A stretch of DNA of 64,000 nt from Atopsyche davidsoni (lineage: Eukaryota; Arthropoda; Insecta; Trichoptera; Hydrobiosidae): positions 7,444,501 through 7,508,500 of the forward strand of contig JAILWY010000024.1 of assembly GCA_022113835.1 (NCBI GenBank). The letters are read 5' to 3'. Of the stretch, positions 36,594 to 48,484 are shown piece after piece. A model generated the notes under the pieces. It saw only the letters and a program-made list of their open reading frames with translations. It was not told where the DNA came from and searched no databases. Positions within the stretch are counted from its first letter, which is position 1. Every line of letters begins with the position of its first letter. The translations under genes and the position numbers were made by a program.

Positions 36594-37158
36594 GGCGATG
36601 GGCCGCGGATCCCGGAGCGCTTCGAGAGGAAATGTTGACAACTTTATGAGCAGAAGACGAAGTTCACGCGCCGCCCCCGCCAGACGCCGCACAATGGGCG
36701 CGATCTTCGGCCGCGTTCGCTCTGGAAAGTTTTTCGGGGGCGTTTGAGTTTGCGGAAGGCGCTTTGTATCGGCGGCGCCGAGGAACACGGCGAGCAGACG
36801 CCGCTCGTTCGGAGCGAGTCGCAGCCGCGCGGCTATTGTCAGCTCGATTAACCTCGCCTGGGCGGAGCTCGACCGTTATTGCCGGCGAGGAGCGCGCGGG
36901 CCGCTGCGGGTTGTCTCCGTGTTTTCTTTGTCCGTGTTTTGCGTCGGGATTCAGAAGCGCCGCCCGCCTACATCGACACAATTGAATTCGGAAGAAAAGC
37001 GAGAAACCACCCCGACGCAAGTTAATCTCCAAAAAGGAAAAAAGGAGAGTGGCGTAATTGATCGAGCCGGAAGTCGGGCGTCCCGGCGAGCGAGACGTCG
37101 GCGGGAGCCATCGGTATTCATTGCGCGGGGCAATTACAGCCGCGGGCCGCGCTGCACT

Positions 37159-37190
37159 AATGGGCAAGGACGTGAGGCCGCTTGCCCATT
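37159..37190. repeat. perfect 10-bp stem-loop
   Basis: AATGGGCAAG (37159-37168) and CTTGCCCATT (37181-37190) are exact complements around a 12-nt loop. Confidence 0.75.
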
Positions 37191-39014
37191 TTTCTCGGAT
37201 CGCACGAGGGTAGTTCGATTCTTGCGGAGATTCTTCACTTGCACTGTAGCGGAGAGGCGAGTGAGTGATCGACGATTTGCCCGACGAATGCGAGGAGATA
37301 ATAACGTGCCGATTGACGAATAATACTCGCTCGTGGTAATGTTTTTCTCCTGTGCACAACGGAGGGTGGGAAGACGTTCTCGAAGAATTTATTTAAATTA
37401 TTTACATCTAAACCGCTCGAGGGCTCGAGTATTTTCATCGAACTCGATGTCATCGACGCGAACCGATCGCGGCACGAAACCCCAAGTGAGTCTATAAATA
37501 CGGGCGCATATCTACGATCAGTTTTCCGCGAAGAGCCGGACGATCGATTCTGTTCAGGTGTAATTAAAAGTGCTGTATTGTTACGCAACTGCAAGTTGGG
37601 GCTTTCCACGTTTCCGCGCATCGCGGGCGCATCGAGAGCCTAACGTATTTGTGGAGAATTCGAGCGCATATTTAATTTCCCAAAGAGTATATTAGAACGG
37701 ACCGCCGCAGTAAAAAGCCCCCCAGTTTAGCGCGGGCGGAGCGCAGACAAACTCCTTTGCGAAATTTAAAGGGTGTGTATTCCCCATTGTTCCGGCAGTC
37801 GGCTCCCCCGGCGGTGGAATTAAACACAATTTACGGTAGTCCTGAACGGCGAAGAAAGCTATCGAACGCCGCGAAGTGCGGCCCGCGCCGAGGCAAATCG
37901 AATGGGACTTTGAAATATCGAAACCGTAAGGCCGCGTCGGGGCGAGAATAATGGAGCGAGGCAGTTATCCTACTTAAATTACCGATGAACCGGCGGAAAG
38001 AAAAACAATTCCGGACGTTCGCCAATATTTATTCGGAAAATACGCGCGACAAATTCAACTGGAGAAGATCAACAGACCGGCGCCCGAAGGAAGTTTCCTC
38101 CCAAGTACTGTGGATAAACAGCCGCGAGCTTCCTCGCGGATTATGACACCTGAAGTTAAGCCGGGGAGTATTTCGGGATGATAACTTCGCGGTGAATCGT
38201 TTTGAGAACGGCACGTTTAAAATCCAATTCAAGTACGTTGGCGCCACAGCGGGTATATATTAACGATCAGCGGCGCATCGCCCGCCGGAAGATTAGACCG
38301 GCTATCCGCGAGACCTGTGCAGAATGATAAAGAAGGGTGAAATATATTTTAGGTTACAAAAAAACATCAGAATGCGCCGAAAGAAAGAGTCGACATATAA
38401 CAGCCGGCGTCGGGCAGCGCGGGAGGGCGAGCGGCGGACCAGAGCGCAGTGGACGGCGCGGCAGGTCGAGCCCGTCCGAAGATGTTTCCGCATCGCGTGC
38501 AACGATAAAGCATGCAGGCCGAACGAAGAACCGGTGCTATGAAATCGATTGAGAATATATAGATGAGCGAATTAAACTTAATGAGGAACCGATGGGCTTT
38601 TTTTGGCTTTATCGGCTCTACCGATTATTGACACGGAGGAAGCCAGAAATGATTTGATCCAGGAATTTGCAATTAATGGATATCCTTATGGTGTATCCTA
38701 ACAGTCATCTCCCAATAAGAATTACATCAGAGCTTACATGCAGTGTTTTTGGGCAGGTTATTCTATTGCTATTTTAACTGTTATTTTTTATATCTGGCGT
38801 GAATAACCCGCTAGAAACAAATACAGAGCAATACTCGTCCAAACCATCAGGAGCGCGAGGCTCCCGACAAACAGTCATAATTGTCTCATCAATTTATATG
38901 TTTCTCATCTTTTTGATTAGTTCAGAACGAAGTCTCCGCTGGGAAGTCTGGGCTGGGAAGCGGCGAGCCTCCGAGAGTCCCCATCGCGCGGGGCGCGGGC
39001 CCGTTAGCAGAGAG

Positions 39015-39073
39015 CGGGCCGGGCACGGGCACGGGCACGGGCCGGGCACGGGCACGGGCCGGGCGCGGGCCGG
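39015..39073. repeat. (GGGCAC/GGGCC)n array
   Basis: About ten units of GGGCAC and its 5-bp variant GGGCC. It contains the GGCACGG core shared with 201-266 and 48408-48484. Confidence 0.85.
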
Positions 39074-42000
39074 TCAGCGACCCGGCCGGGCCGCGGGACT
39101 CGAGAGAACCGAATCTTCATTGTCTCGTGCTCCAGAGCTCGGGCGAATTATGCTAATGATACACTGTGATGTCCATTACGAGACGCGCTCGTTGCTCCCA
39201 CGCCAAAAATAGCTATTATATGATTATTTTGTAATACAAACATGGAGTAAAACAACCAGCAACGAGCCAACAACTGCTTCGCATAAATTATTTAAAATCT
39301 AGGACCAATAATGCTTCAATTGTGCCCCCCTCGTTCGATATCGAGGGATTCGTTTAGATTTATAATAACAGTGTGTAAGTTGAGACCTAATCCCTATATA
39401 CGTAAAAAGCGACTAACCCGTTCCCCCGACTGAGATTATCTCGGCGATGCGTTATAAATCATGACAGCGTTTAGTGCCGTTGACAGTCGTTATCTAATCT
39501 TGCACTCAGCTTCGGCGGAGGAAGTGTGCCAATGCGGACACGGCGGGCGAACGCGGCTTCCGCGAATGCAAGGTCAGAGCGATAAGGCCCGGGAACATAT
39601 CGGCGCTGTCTCGCTGCATTCAATCGAGATTTTTTTTTAAAGCGAAAGTCAAAGAGCATCATCATCGCGAATTTGAGGTACATGGGGGAGATAATATTTC
39701 GAGGTGTCATGGTTAAAATACAACGAATCAATCAATGTGACGCAGACTGAGAGCTGACAGAGCTATGTCGGTAGAGAAAAACCTAAAATCCATGAACAAT
39801 GACATGCATTAATAAGATGTAGTTTACTTGCTTACATTGCATGCTAATAATTTTAATGCAAATAGTAATGTAGTTTTCCACGCAGTTTAAATGCACACAC
39901 TAAGAGTCCAGAACCACATCAGCTAAAACAATAACGAATATAATTTCAGCATCTATAGCAAAGGTGTTTATCGAGTGCCAAACGAAAAAGACAAACAGCG
40001 AGGAAATCAGCTGGGCGTCAATCATCTTGAGAAAAGTCACGATTAGGTAACAAAAAAACCTTCACGATATTTTCTAAATAATCACACAAAAACGCAGCTT
40101 TTTGTCAGTGATGTTGCCGATCGCGCCGCCGTTTTTCCGAGCGAAATTGTACAGAATCCGCGAGCCTCGTCACGTAGCGCGTTCGCCGACTCGCTCAAAC
40201 TGTTTTGCACGCCATCATTGAGCTGTTAAATATTTTGGGCGCTTTTTTAAGTCTCCGGGCAAACAAAGCACCGGTGAAGAACGAGCTTCCGGGTCGGCGG
40301 CTCTCCGAGTGAACTCCGCGGCAGTCGCGGCAGACAATGGCGGGAGCGGCCACCGCGGCCGCATCTTTCTCAGCGCGCGTTTTCACATGGAAACTGAGCG
40401 CTGTTATACAATAACCGTTTTATAATTAATAATGTAATTACCGCGCGGCCGGGAGTTCTTCGTGCGCTCCACCTGTCAAATGCCAAATTGAGTTTTTTTT
40501 TGTAGCTGCCGTCGGAAGAATGGAAAACAATGAAAAACACTCGGTGGTGATTGGATTGATGCGCAAACACGTCAGCGGCAGAGCCCTGAGGTGTCGAACG
40601 TCTCGGGCTTAATGAAGAGTATCGCGCCGCTGAATTAATCGGTTGACAGCCGCCGTGCGAGGAGGCGTCCTTTTTAATATTGCGATGCCAGTAGAAGATT
40701 ATAGAATAGAAAATATTTTTTGCTTGTTAACTTGCTTGCACGGTTGATTGTGGTGTCATTTATTTTTGCATTGATATTTATTTTTATATATCATTCTGTT
40801 TATTTCGAAATTTTGTTTTTATCATTTTTGATATCTGTATCTACACACACGCAGCTAATATGTAACAGCAGCCAATATATACTGCTACGCATCACCCCTT
40901 TGTACAGTATTTATACTATGCATGCTGATAAATTGATCAATACCCGTGCCGGTGAGAGAATAAATACTTACGATTTTGAAGTCACGACCGATGAATCACA
41001 ATAACACTTCTTCAGTATTATGTGAATAATCACTACCGGCACACGCGGCAATCGGGGTGAATCATTCGCTATTTTATTTTAATTAAGACATCGTAAATCA
41101 TTATTCAGAAAAAAAAACTATTTAAAAGGTTAAAACAAACGCATAGAAAGTTATTTAGATATTAAAGGCCAAATAAATAAATAAAAAAACGAATTTTAAT
41201 GTGACGGTGTGTACCGCAAGCGGCCCGCGCCCGAGCAGCGGGGGGGTACATCTCATGCAAATCACAATAATAGAATATTTAAATGATATAATTTCCTCGG
41301 CGTGCATATTTGCGGTGAGGCCGGGGTCGCCGACCGGCGGAGACGTCTTCGGCCGACAGCGGCCGGGCGGAGGAATGCTCTCCGGCGACCGCAGCCCTCG
41401 GGAGCGTCGGAGACGAATGTCCGGTTTCCAGACGGAGGGCCGGCCTCGACGCTTCGCAATCGATCAGTAACGAAATTCGGGATCGAGCGTCCGCACCTGA
41501 AGTTCTGTGAAGGGAATTCTGTATCTCCGACTATCGGTCCGTAGAACGAGCACGGAATCGGATGTTTCGGTAAGCGTTGCATAATTTGCCAATTTAAAAC
41601 ATTATCACGGTTCGGCTTACGAGAGAAAAAAAGATTTTCTGCAACACCTGAAGCAGAACATGTCACGCTCCTCTGCTGCAGGAATCGATCACGACTTACT
41701 GGAAAAAAACTTCTCAATTCTATTAGACTAAAAAAGTATTAAGCAGCGAGAAACAAAATTATTGTTTGATAAATCTTCCGATATCTATCACCATCACGCA
41801 TGCGGTAGATGGAAATGAGCCATTATTTTTGGACATCAGCGTTTCACTCCGAATAAAAATTGATTAATAAAATCATCACCGGGAGATGTCCGGATTCTGC
41901 GGCGCGCGCGGGGGACCGGGCGTCATTAGATAATTGTCGGCGGCCGGCCAGCGCCGAGCTCGTAACGGAACTCGCGCTCCGAATGCCGGTCGATGCCGTT

Positions 42001-42739
42001 GAAGAAAATTATGATTAAAGTATTAAATCAAAATCTCCGTCGGTAACGGTCGCGCCGAGCCGCGTGCGGCTTCAGTGCGAGGAGTCGCGAACCCGTAACG
42101 GCTTCTCTTCACAGCCGTGCGGGCCACCTGCAGAAAATCTCATCCGCATCGAGGAATCCCATTTCCCACCGGTCGCTGGAGAGCCCCCGGCTCGATTAAC
42201 GGCGCGAGCCCGGCGCAGCGCGGAAAAATCTTTTGAAATTGGTTAAACCGGAAATCGAATCAGACTCCCGAAAGTCGAGAGGCGGAGGACGGAGACTTAA
42301 ATAAATGGAAAAGTTGTTTGTCCCCGTCCCCGGCAGAAGCGATACGCCGCGACTCGGCGGCGCATCTCGCGCTCCGGTCCAGTGACTTCACCGATTCGCC
42401 AATAATAAATAGCTCAGCGATTATAATACTCACTTCAAGTGCGGGTGCGATGCAACTAGACGGCGTGAATAATTACGCGTATTTTTAAGATTTTCAAAAG
42501 AGTATTCAATAAAACACCAATTGAACAGATACTTTTTTTACACAAATGAACTGTTAGAATACTGTGTCCCGGGCATCACGACCGTCGCTAAGTTGAAAAG
42601 TATTACTGGAGGTACTTTTAAATAAAGCGAGTATAAAATGTCGCTCTTCCCCCGACGGATAGTCTCGGGATGGATGAGATGCGTAAATACAAAAAGGAAG
42701 GAAGCAAAAACTGACCGGGCGGGCCGGCGTCGCCTGAAA

Positions 42740-42754
42740 GACCGGTTTCGTCAA
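42740..42754 (+). repeat. second copy of the 18.4-kb hairpin arm core
   Basis: Fifteen bases, GACCGGTTTCGTCAA, are identical to part of the hairpin arm at 18397-18485. Shortly downstream TTTCGGTCAA echoes it. A 15-base match is unlikely by chance at this scale. Confidence 0.6.
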
Positions 42755-43225
42755 GAAAACGTTTCGGTCAATTTTAATTTCAAATCCAAACAGAACGGAT
42801 GAAACATTAACATAAGAATACACCTGAATATCAAATGGCGACGGAAGCTTTCGGGTGCACCGTAATCCGAGTCACTAAAGCACACCGGGGCGATCTGTAA
42901 ATACGCGAGATTGAATATTCATAAATGCATTCGGATGTTGGAAACGTCCCACATACATTATAACTCAGTTTTTGTATAAACTTCGGAATCGACGAGTTGG
43001 GATTTCGTCACAGCACCTGTAGATATAGCATGTAGGATGTAGGGGGTATAGTTTATAACATATTGTTGTAGTGTGACAATAGGGTAATATTAATATCAAG
43101 ACATCGGTGTGATTGGAACCGTGAGATTCTCGGCAAAGGTATCATTAGAAATGAAGAAAGTACAGCACGAGAACGAGATACGAAATATGTTTAGAAAAGT
43201 ATTTTAATAATTGATTATTTAGCAT

Positions 43226-43272
43226 AGTAGGTTAGCTCGAGTGCCCTCGTAGGTAATAGGTTGAATCGCCTG
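43226..43272 (+). mobile_element. decayed tRNA-like (SINE-type) fragment
   Basis: GGTTAGCTCGAGTGCC resembles a polymerase III A box, and 20 nt later AGGTTGAATCGCC resembles a B box (GGTTCGAATCC) with one deletion. Too short and unpaired for a functional tRNA. Confidence 0.25.
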
Positions 43273-43350
43273 ACGTGCGTTTAAAATGATAAATTTGAAT
43301 AAGCACATGCTAATAAGATAATTTAACCAGAGCAACGCGGGGGTCTCCGA

Positions 43351-43376
43351 TAATGCACTCGGACTAGAGTGCATTA
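43351..43376. repeat. perfect 10-bp stem-loop
   Basis: TAATGCACTC (43351-43360) and GAGTGCATTA (43367-43376) pair exactly around the 6-nt loop GGACTA. Confidence 0.8.
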
Positions 43377-43681
43377 CAATGCCGAACCGTTATGCGCAGT
43401 TGCCGTCGGGCGCAGGGCCCGCGCAGAGTCGGCTATCTCGGCGGTTAATATTTATGATTATTTGTAAATATCTGGGATCGAATAAAGAAGATATTTTAAA
43501 GCAGCACGGTAAATTAATATCAAAATAATACTATATCAATTAAAATAAAGCTAGAAAATTTAAAGTAGTTTCTTTTGTAAAAAAATGTGGTTTCAAAGAA
43601 GAAACATTATATATTTTTATTATAAGGTTATATCCCCCATCTCGCAACGTGAATGAGAGGAAATATCGGGCGATTGATATT

Positions 43682-43861
43682 CTAAAACCAAAGCACCCCG
43701 ATGCCCTGCCGGTGGAGCTGGTGAGCCACTCTGGTGGCGGACAACTCCTGCACCGCATTCACGATGCGGACACTCAACACGTCGTGAGACATCACGGCGA
43801 GCTTGCAGATGTAGCCGGTTGACTTTTTGATGTTAAATTCTAGATGTTCAAAATCATTTAA
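43682..43861 (-). CDS. candidate C-terminal exon or gene fragment, unrecognised
   Basis: The minus-strand frame is open for 59 codons between an in-frame TAG at 43864-43862 and a TAG ending at 43682. From about 43834 to the stop, 41 of 50 codons end in G or C, while DNA on both sides is strongly AT-rich: the GC island and the reading frame share their boundaries. The peptide includes KSTGYICKLAVMSHDVLSV, then RIVNAVQELSATRVAHQL, and ends GIGVLWF. The only internal ATG starts at 43792 (36 residues). No strong acceptor is visible (weak AGs near 43823 and 43840). The plus strand is also open over this block, with lower GC3 (26 of 42). It could be a terminal exon, a retrocopy fragment or a conserved element. 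Confidence 0.3.
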   Translation of the reverse strand, partial: LNDFEHLEFNIKKSTGYICKLAVMSHDVLSVRIVNAVQELSATRVAHQLHRQGIGVLWF

Positions 43862-46116
43862 CTATCAAACTTCTCGGTTTGAAAACAATTACAGTTGATC
43901 ATTTAAAAAATATTTTTAAAAACTTATTAATTAATAAATCAGATGTCATTGAAGAAAAACTGTCGAAAAGATAATCGTATTTTGTATAAGTAAGCATTTT
44001 TTGGATTTCTGTAAACAAAATAATTTTGTTAAGTATGTGAATTGCGTACTAAGTCAAAAGGTAGTTTTGTCTGCTTTGGGCCGTTTTAATCATTTTCATT
44101 TTTTGAACATTCCTTTCGAGCGAGCGAGCCGAGGGCGTATCGACTCGCGCGGGCGGCGGCGCCCTCCGACGCCAAAGGAGCCGCGCGGGTGCGGTCGGCC
44201 GGTGGCATTTCCCGGATTAAACCGTACACCGGGAATCCATTTCTTCATATTAAATTTGAAGTCGGGGGCGCCGCGATCCCGGCATGAATCAAACCGCGAG
44301 GAATATTGGACACGGCCGGTGATGGAGAGTTATGAAGCGGCCCGGCGCGGCTGCGAGCGTAACCTGCGAAAACGAAATAAGCCAACGGCGCATAATGAAA
44401 TCGAAAGGAGAATTTCTGTGATATTTTTACACTCAAGGTGTGCGAAGTTACAGCGTCCATTATATTTATGCAGTCTCGTTTTTACGACTCACGTCGGGTA
44501 AAAATACAGGCGCGATGGGAATTCGTAAATTGGAGCCGCGCTGACTTGAGGATAATTTATATAGTGGTTGTAATTCTCAATCAGCGCAACCGGCGGGGAC
44601 GGCGGCCGGGACCGGCGGAGGGAACCATTCGGGGTGCGCGCACCCAGCACTCCAGCTCTCCAGCTCTCCAGCTCGCCAGCGCACCTCAGCTCTCTGTCGT
44701 CGCGAGCCGGGCCGGGGCAGCAGGCCGCAGCAGGCCGCACGAGCGGGCCGGCGGTCGCGAGCGGTCCGTGAATCCCGCGCCGCCCGAGCGCGTCTGCGCC
44801 CGTAGCCGCGGCTTCGTTACACTTTAATTGGAGGGTGTCTGATTCTCATCTGTAATTCACTTTATAGAGGAATTAATGAGCGCGAACAAATTTTGGGCCG
44901 TTTCGAGTTAATATGACCCCTCATCACTCCTACGCACTGATAAATACAAGGCGCCCAAATTGGATATCACATCCCTATCATTACGGTACAAAATAATATC
45001 ACCTTCCACACGACTTTCTCGTTAAGCATTCGTCTTTGTGTCGTACAATACGATACTCAAAAACACGGCCACCGCCAAAGGGGTCGGCAGAGAGGACTGA
45101 ACCGGAGGACAGTCGATACAAGTTCGTCATCCTTCTGTACGGGGTGACATTTTTTAAATGATCATGATAAATGCTATTCGGATAGTGCCGCAGAGTGAGC
45201 GTGGCAAGCGCTCCGAACTATGAAGAACACGATGTCCCATAAAGAAGAAGTGACGTAGATAACCAAATTGAACGATGTACAAAACCAATCTCTTTTGAAT
45301 GCTAGATTAACGGGATGTGCAAAAGTTCCCTGCGAGCTTACTACTCGACAAAACGGGCAAACGGCGAACGTATCGCAGATTCACCCGGCAAGACCGCACA
45401 GTAAATTGGAGTATATAAAATCTTTTAAAAATCAGTCTTGTAAAAATAATCTAGACTGTATCTGGAATGAGGCCGGTAATCTGGCGCTCGTAATCGGCTG
45501 CGAGGAATAGACACGGCGGTAGTCAGTCGGAGCGGTGGAGCGGTGTAGCGGCATCCTGGCGATAGGCCGGGGCGGGGAGCGAGGCCCGCGCGGGCATATC
45601 GACCCGCGGGCAGGGCGGCCGCACGAGACGTTTCCTGCGTACAGCGCGATTAATTACAAACGGTGGGCGGGGGCGGGGGCGCATGGCGACGGGTTGCTAG
45701 GCTGGCGCTCGCGAATAATCAAAACACTGATCGCCGACACTGTCTGCGAGGACTGCACCACTCGCGGCTGCGAGTCTCTAATGCGTCTCGAGCATTAACG
45801 AACTCGCGAGATCGCTCGATCGTTCTCGCCTGGTGATCTGAGTCCTTGATCCGACGTTTGAATTCACCGATTACCCGAAAGGCGACATCTCGGAGTCGAC
45901 ATTTATGTTCTAAAGATGATCACAGTTAAGTCAAAGCGTCGAAAACAGAAGGAGGAACTGAGGGTGCAACTCGATACGTAACTGTCGTAATTGGTAAGCG
46001 TCTTTGTTAAATTGATCTTTGAACGTTTTGTAAAAGTTATCGACGAGAGTCATTATAGTCCGGGAGTGAAAGGTAAAAAAGGAATTGAATTTCAATGCAA
46101 TCCTGTTTAGTATAAT
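43862..46116. other. non-coding DNA
   Basis: GC islands at about 44110-44380, 44580-44820 and 45480-45800, otherwise AT-rich. ORFs within the islands (44001-44501 +, 44438-44827 +) are Arg/Pro/Ser-rich. No gene supported. Confidence 0.5.
44650..44680. repeat. short 9-bp CTCCAGCTC-type repeat
   Basis: Three to four imperfect copies of CTCCAGCT(C). Confidence 0.7.
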
Positions 46117-46508
46117 ATGAAAGTAGGAGTTGTTCCATCAAGGAAAGGAATGCTGCACCGGAAAACTAGAAGCGGAAAGCTATGGAAAGTAGGTTACGGT
46201 CGAAGTCAAGATCAACTGAAGCTGAGGCGATTAGGGAGACAGGTATGTAATGAATAGCAACGGATGTAAGAAACTCGTTTACTTGCATAAAAAAATGTTT
46301 TCATCTTAAAAGTATACTTATGCGAGGTTTCGAAATTAAAAAATCATTTCTAAGTAATTGCGTGGTAAATTTTCAATTACCCAAACAGCGAATGAACAGG
46401 AAAAAGCATGCTTACTTACAAAAATTAAAACGACGGCAGAAGGTCTCACACTCCTCGGCGGAAGAGAAGCTCGGGATTATTTGGACGCGTAAAAAAACGA
46501 GAATATAA
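46117..46508 (+). CDS. candidate small two-exon gene, basic protein
   Basis: ATG at 46117, with an in-frame TAG nine bases upstream, opens a 126-nt exon. It ends GGGAGACAG directly before GTATGTAA (46243), a good donor in phase 0. A 146-nt intron would end TCAATTACCCAAACAG at 46388, again phase 0. The second exon runs from 46389 to a stop at 46506-46508. AATAAA follows at 46548-46553, 40 nt after the stop. The 81-residue product starts MKVGVVPSRKGMLHRKTRSG and ends IIWTRKKTRI. It is highly Lys/Arg-rich, has no membrane span and matches no family I know. Without splicing the first exon stops after four more codons. All parts of a gene are present and in register, but codon bias is weak and chance is possible. 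Confidence 0.3.
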
Positions 46509-48407
46509 ATCCTAAGACAAACACACCCGCGCGGGACCGCGCGGCGTAATAAATTAATTCCTTGTTAATTCTGAATTAACAGCGCCTGCGAGTCGGCGAA
46601 TATAAAACGCAAGCCCGGAAAACGGTAGCCGTTATTAATTGATCAGAGTGACTCGATGGAAATTTGAATAAAGACTTGTAGATCTGCAATCTCCGGGAAT
46701 GTAAACAAATACAACGAGACTTCTCGAAATTAGCAAACGTTACTAGAATAATATAAAAATTTGAATATGTGAGAACTGAAATTAATCCAAAGATGACGGG
46801 GTAACTTCCACGCTAGATGAATCTCACTCACCGCGCCTGGCTCGGGTGTGAATCGTTACAAGTTTTACACGGGTGCGGCTCACCGTGATGCACGGGTAGA
46901 TTAATTCTTCAGGTCCGGGTGAGGTCCCGACTGCGGCGGAATGAGGATGTACGAGCGGTGTTTCCTCCGTATACGAGCGCGTCCTGCGCGCACACTACCC
47001 TCGAATGAACTAGACTGTGTTGGCGAATAAAGCTCTTTTTTTTTAATGGGTAAAACAATACATTTTTAAAAAATGTTTTAAGATTTTTCTACAAGAAAAA
47101 TTTTGCAATTCATCAAGAAAAAATGTCACATTATTATAATCAAATTTTGCGAATTCTTTTCGAATTCGATAATATCTAATATCGTACAATAATAAGTAAC
47201 TATAAGCTGGCAATATGAAACATATTTCTAAAGAATAAATTTACAATACTAATTCACCCCTGAGACTAGTCGTACAAGAAAGAATATATATAAAGCGCAG
47301 TCTGCACTTTAAAAATATATTCTTAAATAAAGTATCTGTGGATTCACTTATGTGGCCATTATTTGCTGTCGATTATTGAATAGATCTGGTATTTAACACC
47401 GACCAGGGTTATCGAGATGAAGATATGCTTAGGGTACGCGTCGTACATATTAAACGAAGAGCAAAGCTTTCATCGGGTCACAGGTAGAATTCGGACCCGC
47501 AAACCCGCGGTCTCGTGGCTCGATAACTTAATCCTTCCCCTCGTCGAGGCTTTGTTACTTTTAAATTAAACCTTATTAACCACGAATAAAATACATACTA
47601 CACACATGCAACTTAAATATTGATAGCTTGTCGACATTTCTCAACTTGATTGGAAAAATAAATTTGACATAAGAACCATACCAAATATATTTTGTGGTAT
47701 CTACTTTTAAAAATACAATATGGTAATGATATTTTTAGAGCATTCTAAAAAAAATTGATTACTTTACAAACGTCTTCATTGAATATGATTGTAATGACTT
47801 CGTATGATGGTGCTATTAGAATAGAAACTTTTTGCGGTTTTCTAATTTTACACATTTATAATTTGTAAAGGCGTTTTATTTTTTATTATCTGTATTATAA
47901 TTTTCTAATTTTCTGATATTGAATCAAAATTCGATAGGTTGTTTTAAAATCTTATCGATTGTTCTGAAATGTAAATTGTGGTTTTGGCAGAGCAATACTT
48001 TTAGTAAAACTTTATGCGAAAGCTCCGACGTAAACGTTAAGTCACAAGAAAACTATTTTTATTTTCTTTCTATAAATTCCGCCGAAAACATGAGAGGGGA
48101 ATGCGGCTGACACACAGCGTAGCAACTTGCAACCAATTTTCAATCAACCAATAGTGTCCCTTTATTTTGGGTGTTTTTTTGTGGTTAACCCAAAGCCTAT
48201 GTAAACAACGCTATTGGCTAGTTATCGTTCGGTTGTCAGTTGCGTCGCAGCGCAAGTAGAGGGGTCAAGTCATCTGCATTGCAACCGACCCTGTAGCGGG
48301 GTCTGCCTGAGAGTGGCAGGGCCCGCTGGATGGCAGAGTTCGGGGGCGAGAGGCGGTGTGGTCAGCAGCCGGCGGCGGCGCATCCCGGGATTAGGTGCGG
48401 AAGTGCA
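46509..48407. other. mostly AT-rich non-coding DNA
   Basis: From about 47030 to 48200 the sequence is strongly AT-rich with A/T homopolymers. The exception is a tRNA-like relic at 47480-47550. A GC-rich block begins near 48230. No gene supported. Confidence 0.5.
47480..47550 (-). mobile_element. tRNA-like (SINE-type) relic
   Basis: Read on the minus strand, GCCTCGACGAGGGGAAGG is followed by an A-box-like region, a CCGCGGGTTTGCGG stem, and GGGTCCGAATTC, close to a polymerase III B box. Total length is about 70 nt, as for a tRNA, but the acceptor and anticodon stems do not pair properly. This fits the tRNA-like tail of a SINE or similar retroelement. Confidence 0.35.
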
Positions 48408-48484
48408 GGGTCCGTGCCGGGTCCGTGGCGGGTCCGTGCCGGGTCCGTGCCGGGTCCGTGCCGGGTCCGTGCCGAGTCCGTGCC
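48408..48484. repeat. 11-bp minisatellite, 7 copies
   Basis: Seven uninterrupted units of GGGTCCGTGCC, with two single-base variants. The unit has no stop codon in any frame, so several ORFs on both strands run through it and none is credible. Confidence 0.95.

Larger units (their letters stand above)
35821..43225. other. non-coding DNA
   Basis: GC islands at about 35830-36110, 36350-36960, 37050-37300, 37800-38300, 38400-38530, 38930-39140, 40120-40380, 41210-41460 and 41900-42400. The longest ORF in the window (231 codons, 36664-37359 -) lies here but is Arg/Ser/Ala-rich, overlaps others on both strands and crosses a 12-bp repeat. An octamer ATGCAAAT at 39856-39863 is a POU-type site. No gene supported. 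Confidence 0.5.

Noticed and set aside
36664..37359. 231-codon minus-strand ORF, the longest in the window
   Set aside because: Arg/Ser/Ala-rich translation of a GC island, overlapped by long ORFs on the other strand, partly over a 12-bp repeat. Stop codons are simply rare in such DNA.
40720..41004. Hydrophobic plus-strand ORF resembling membrane spans
   Set aside because: T-rich DNA gives Phe/Leu/Ile in most frames; the frame lacks an ATG at its 5' end and has no receptor motif.
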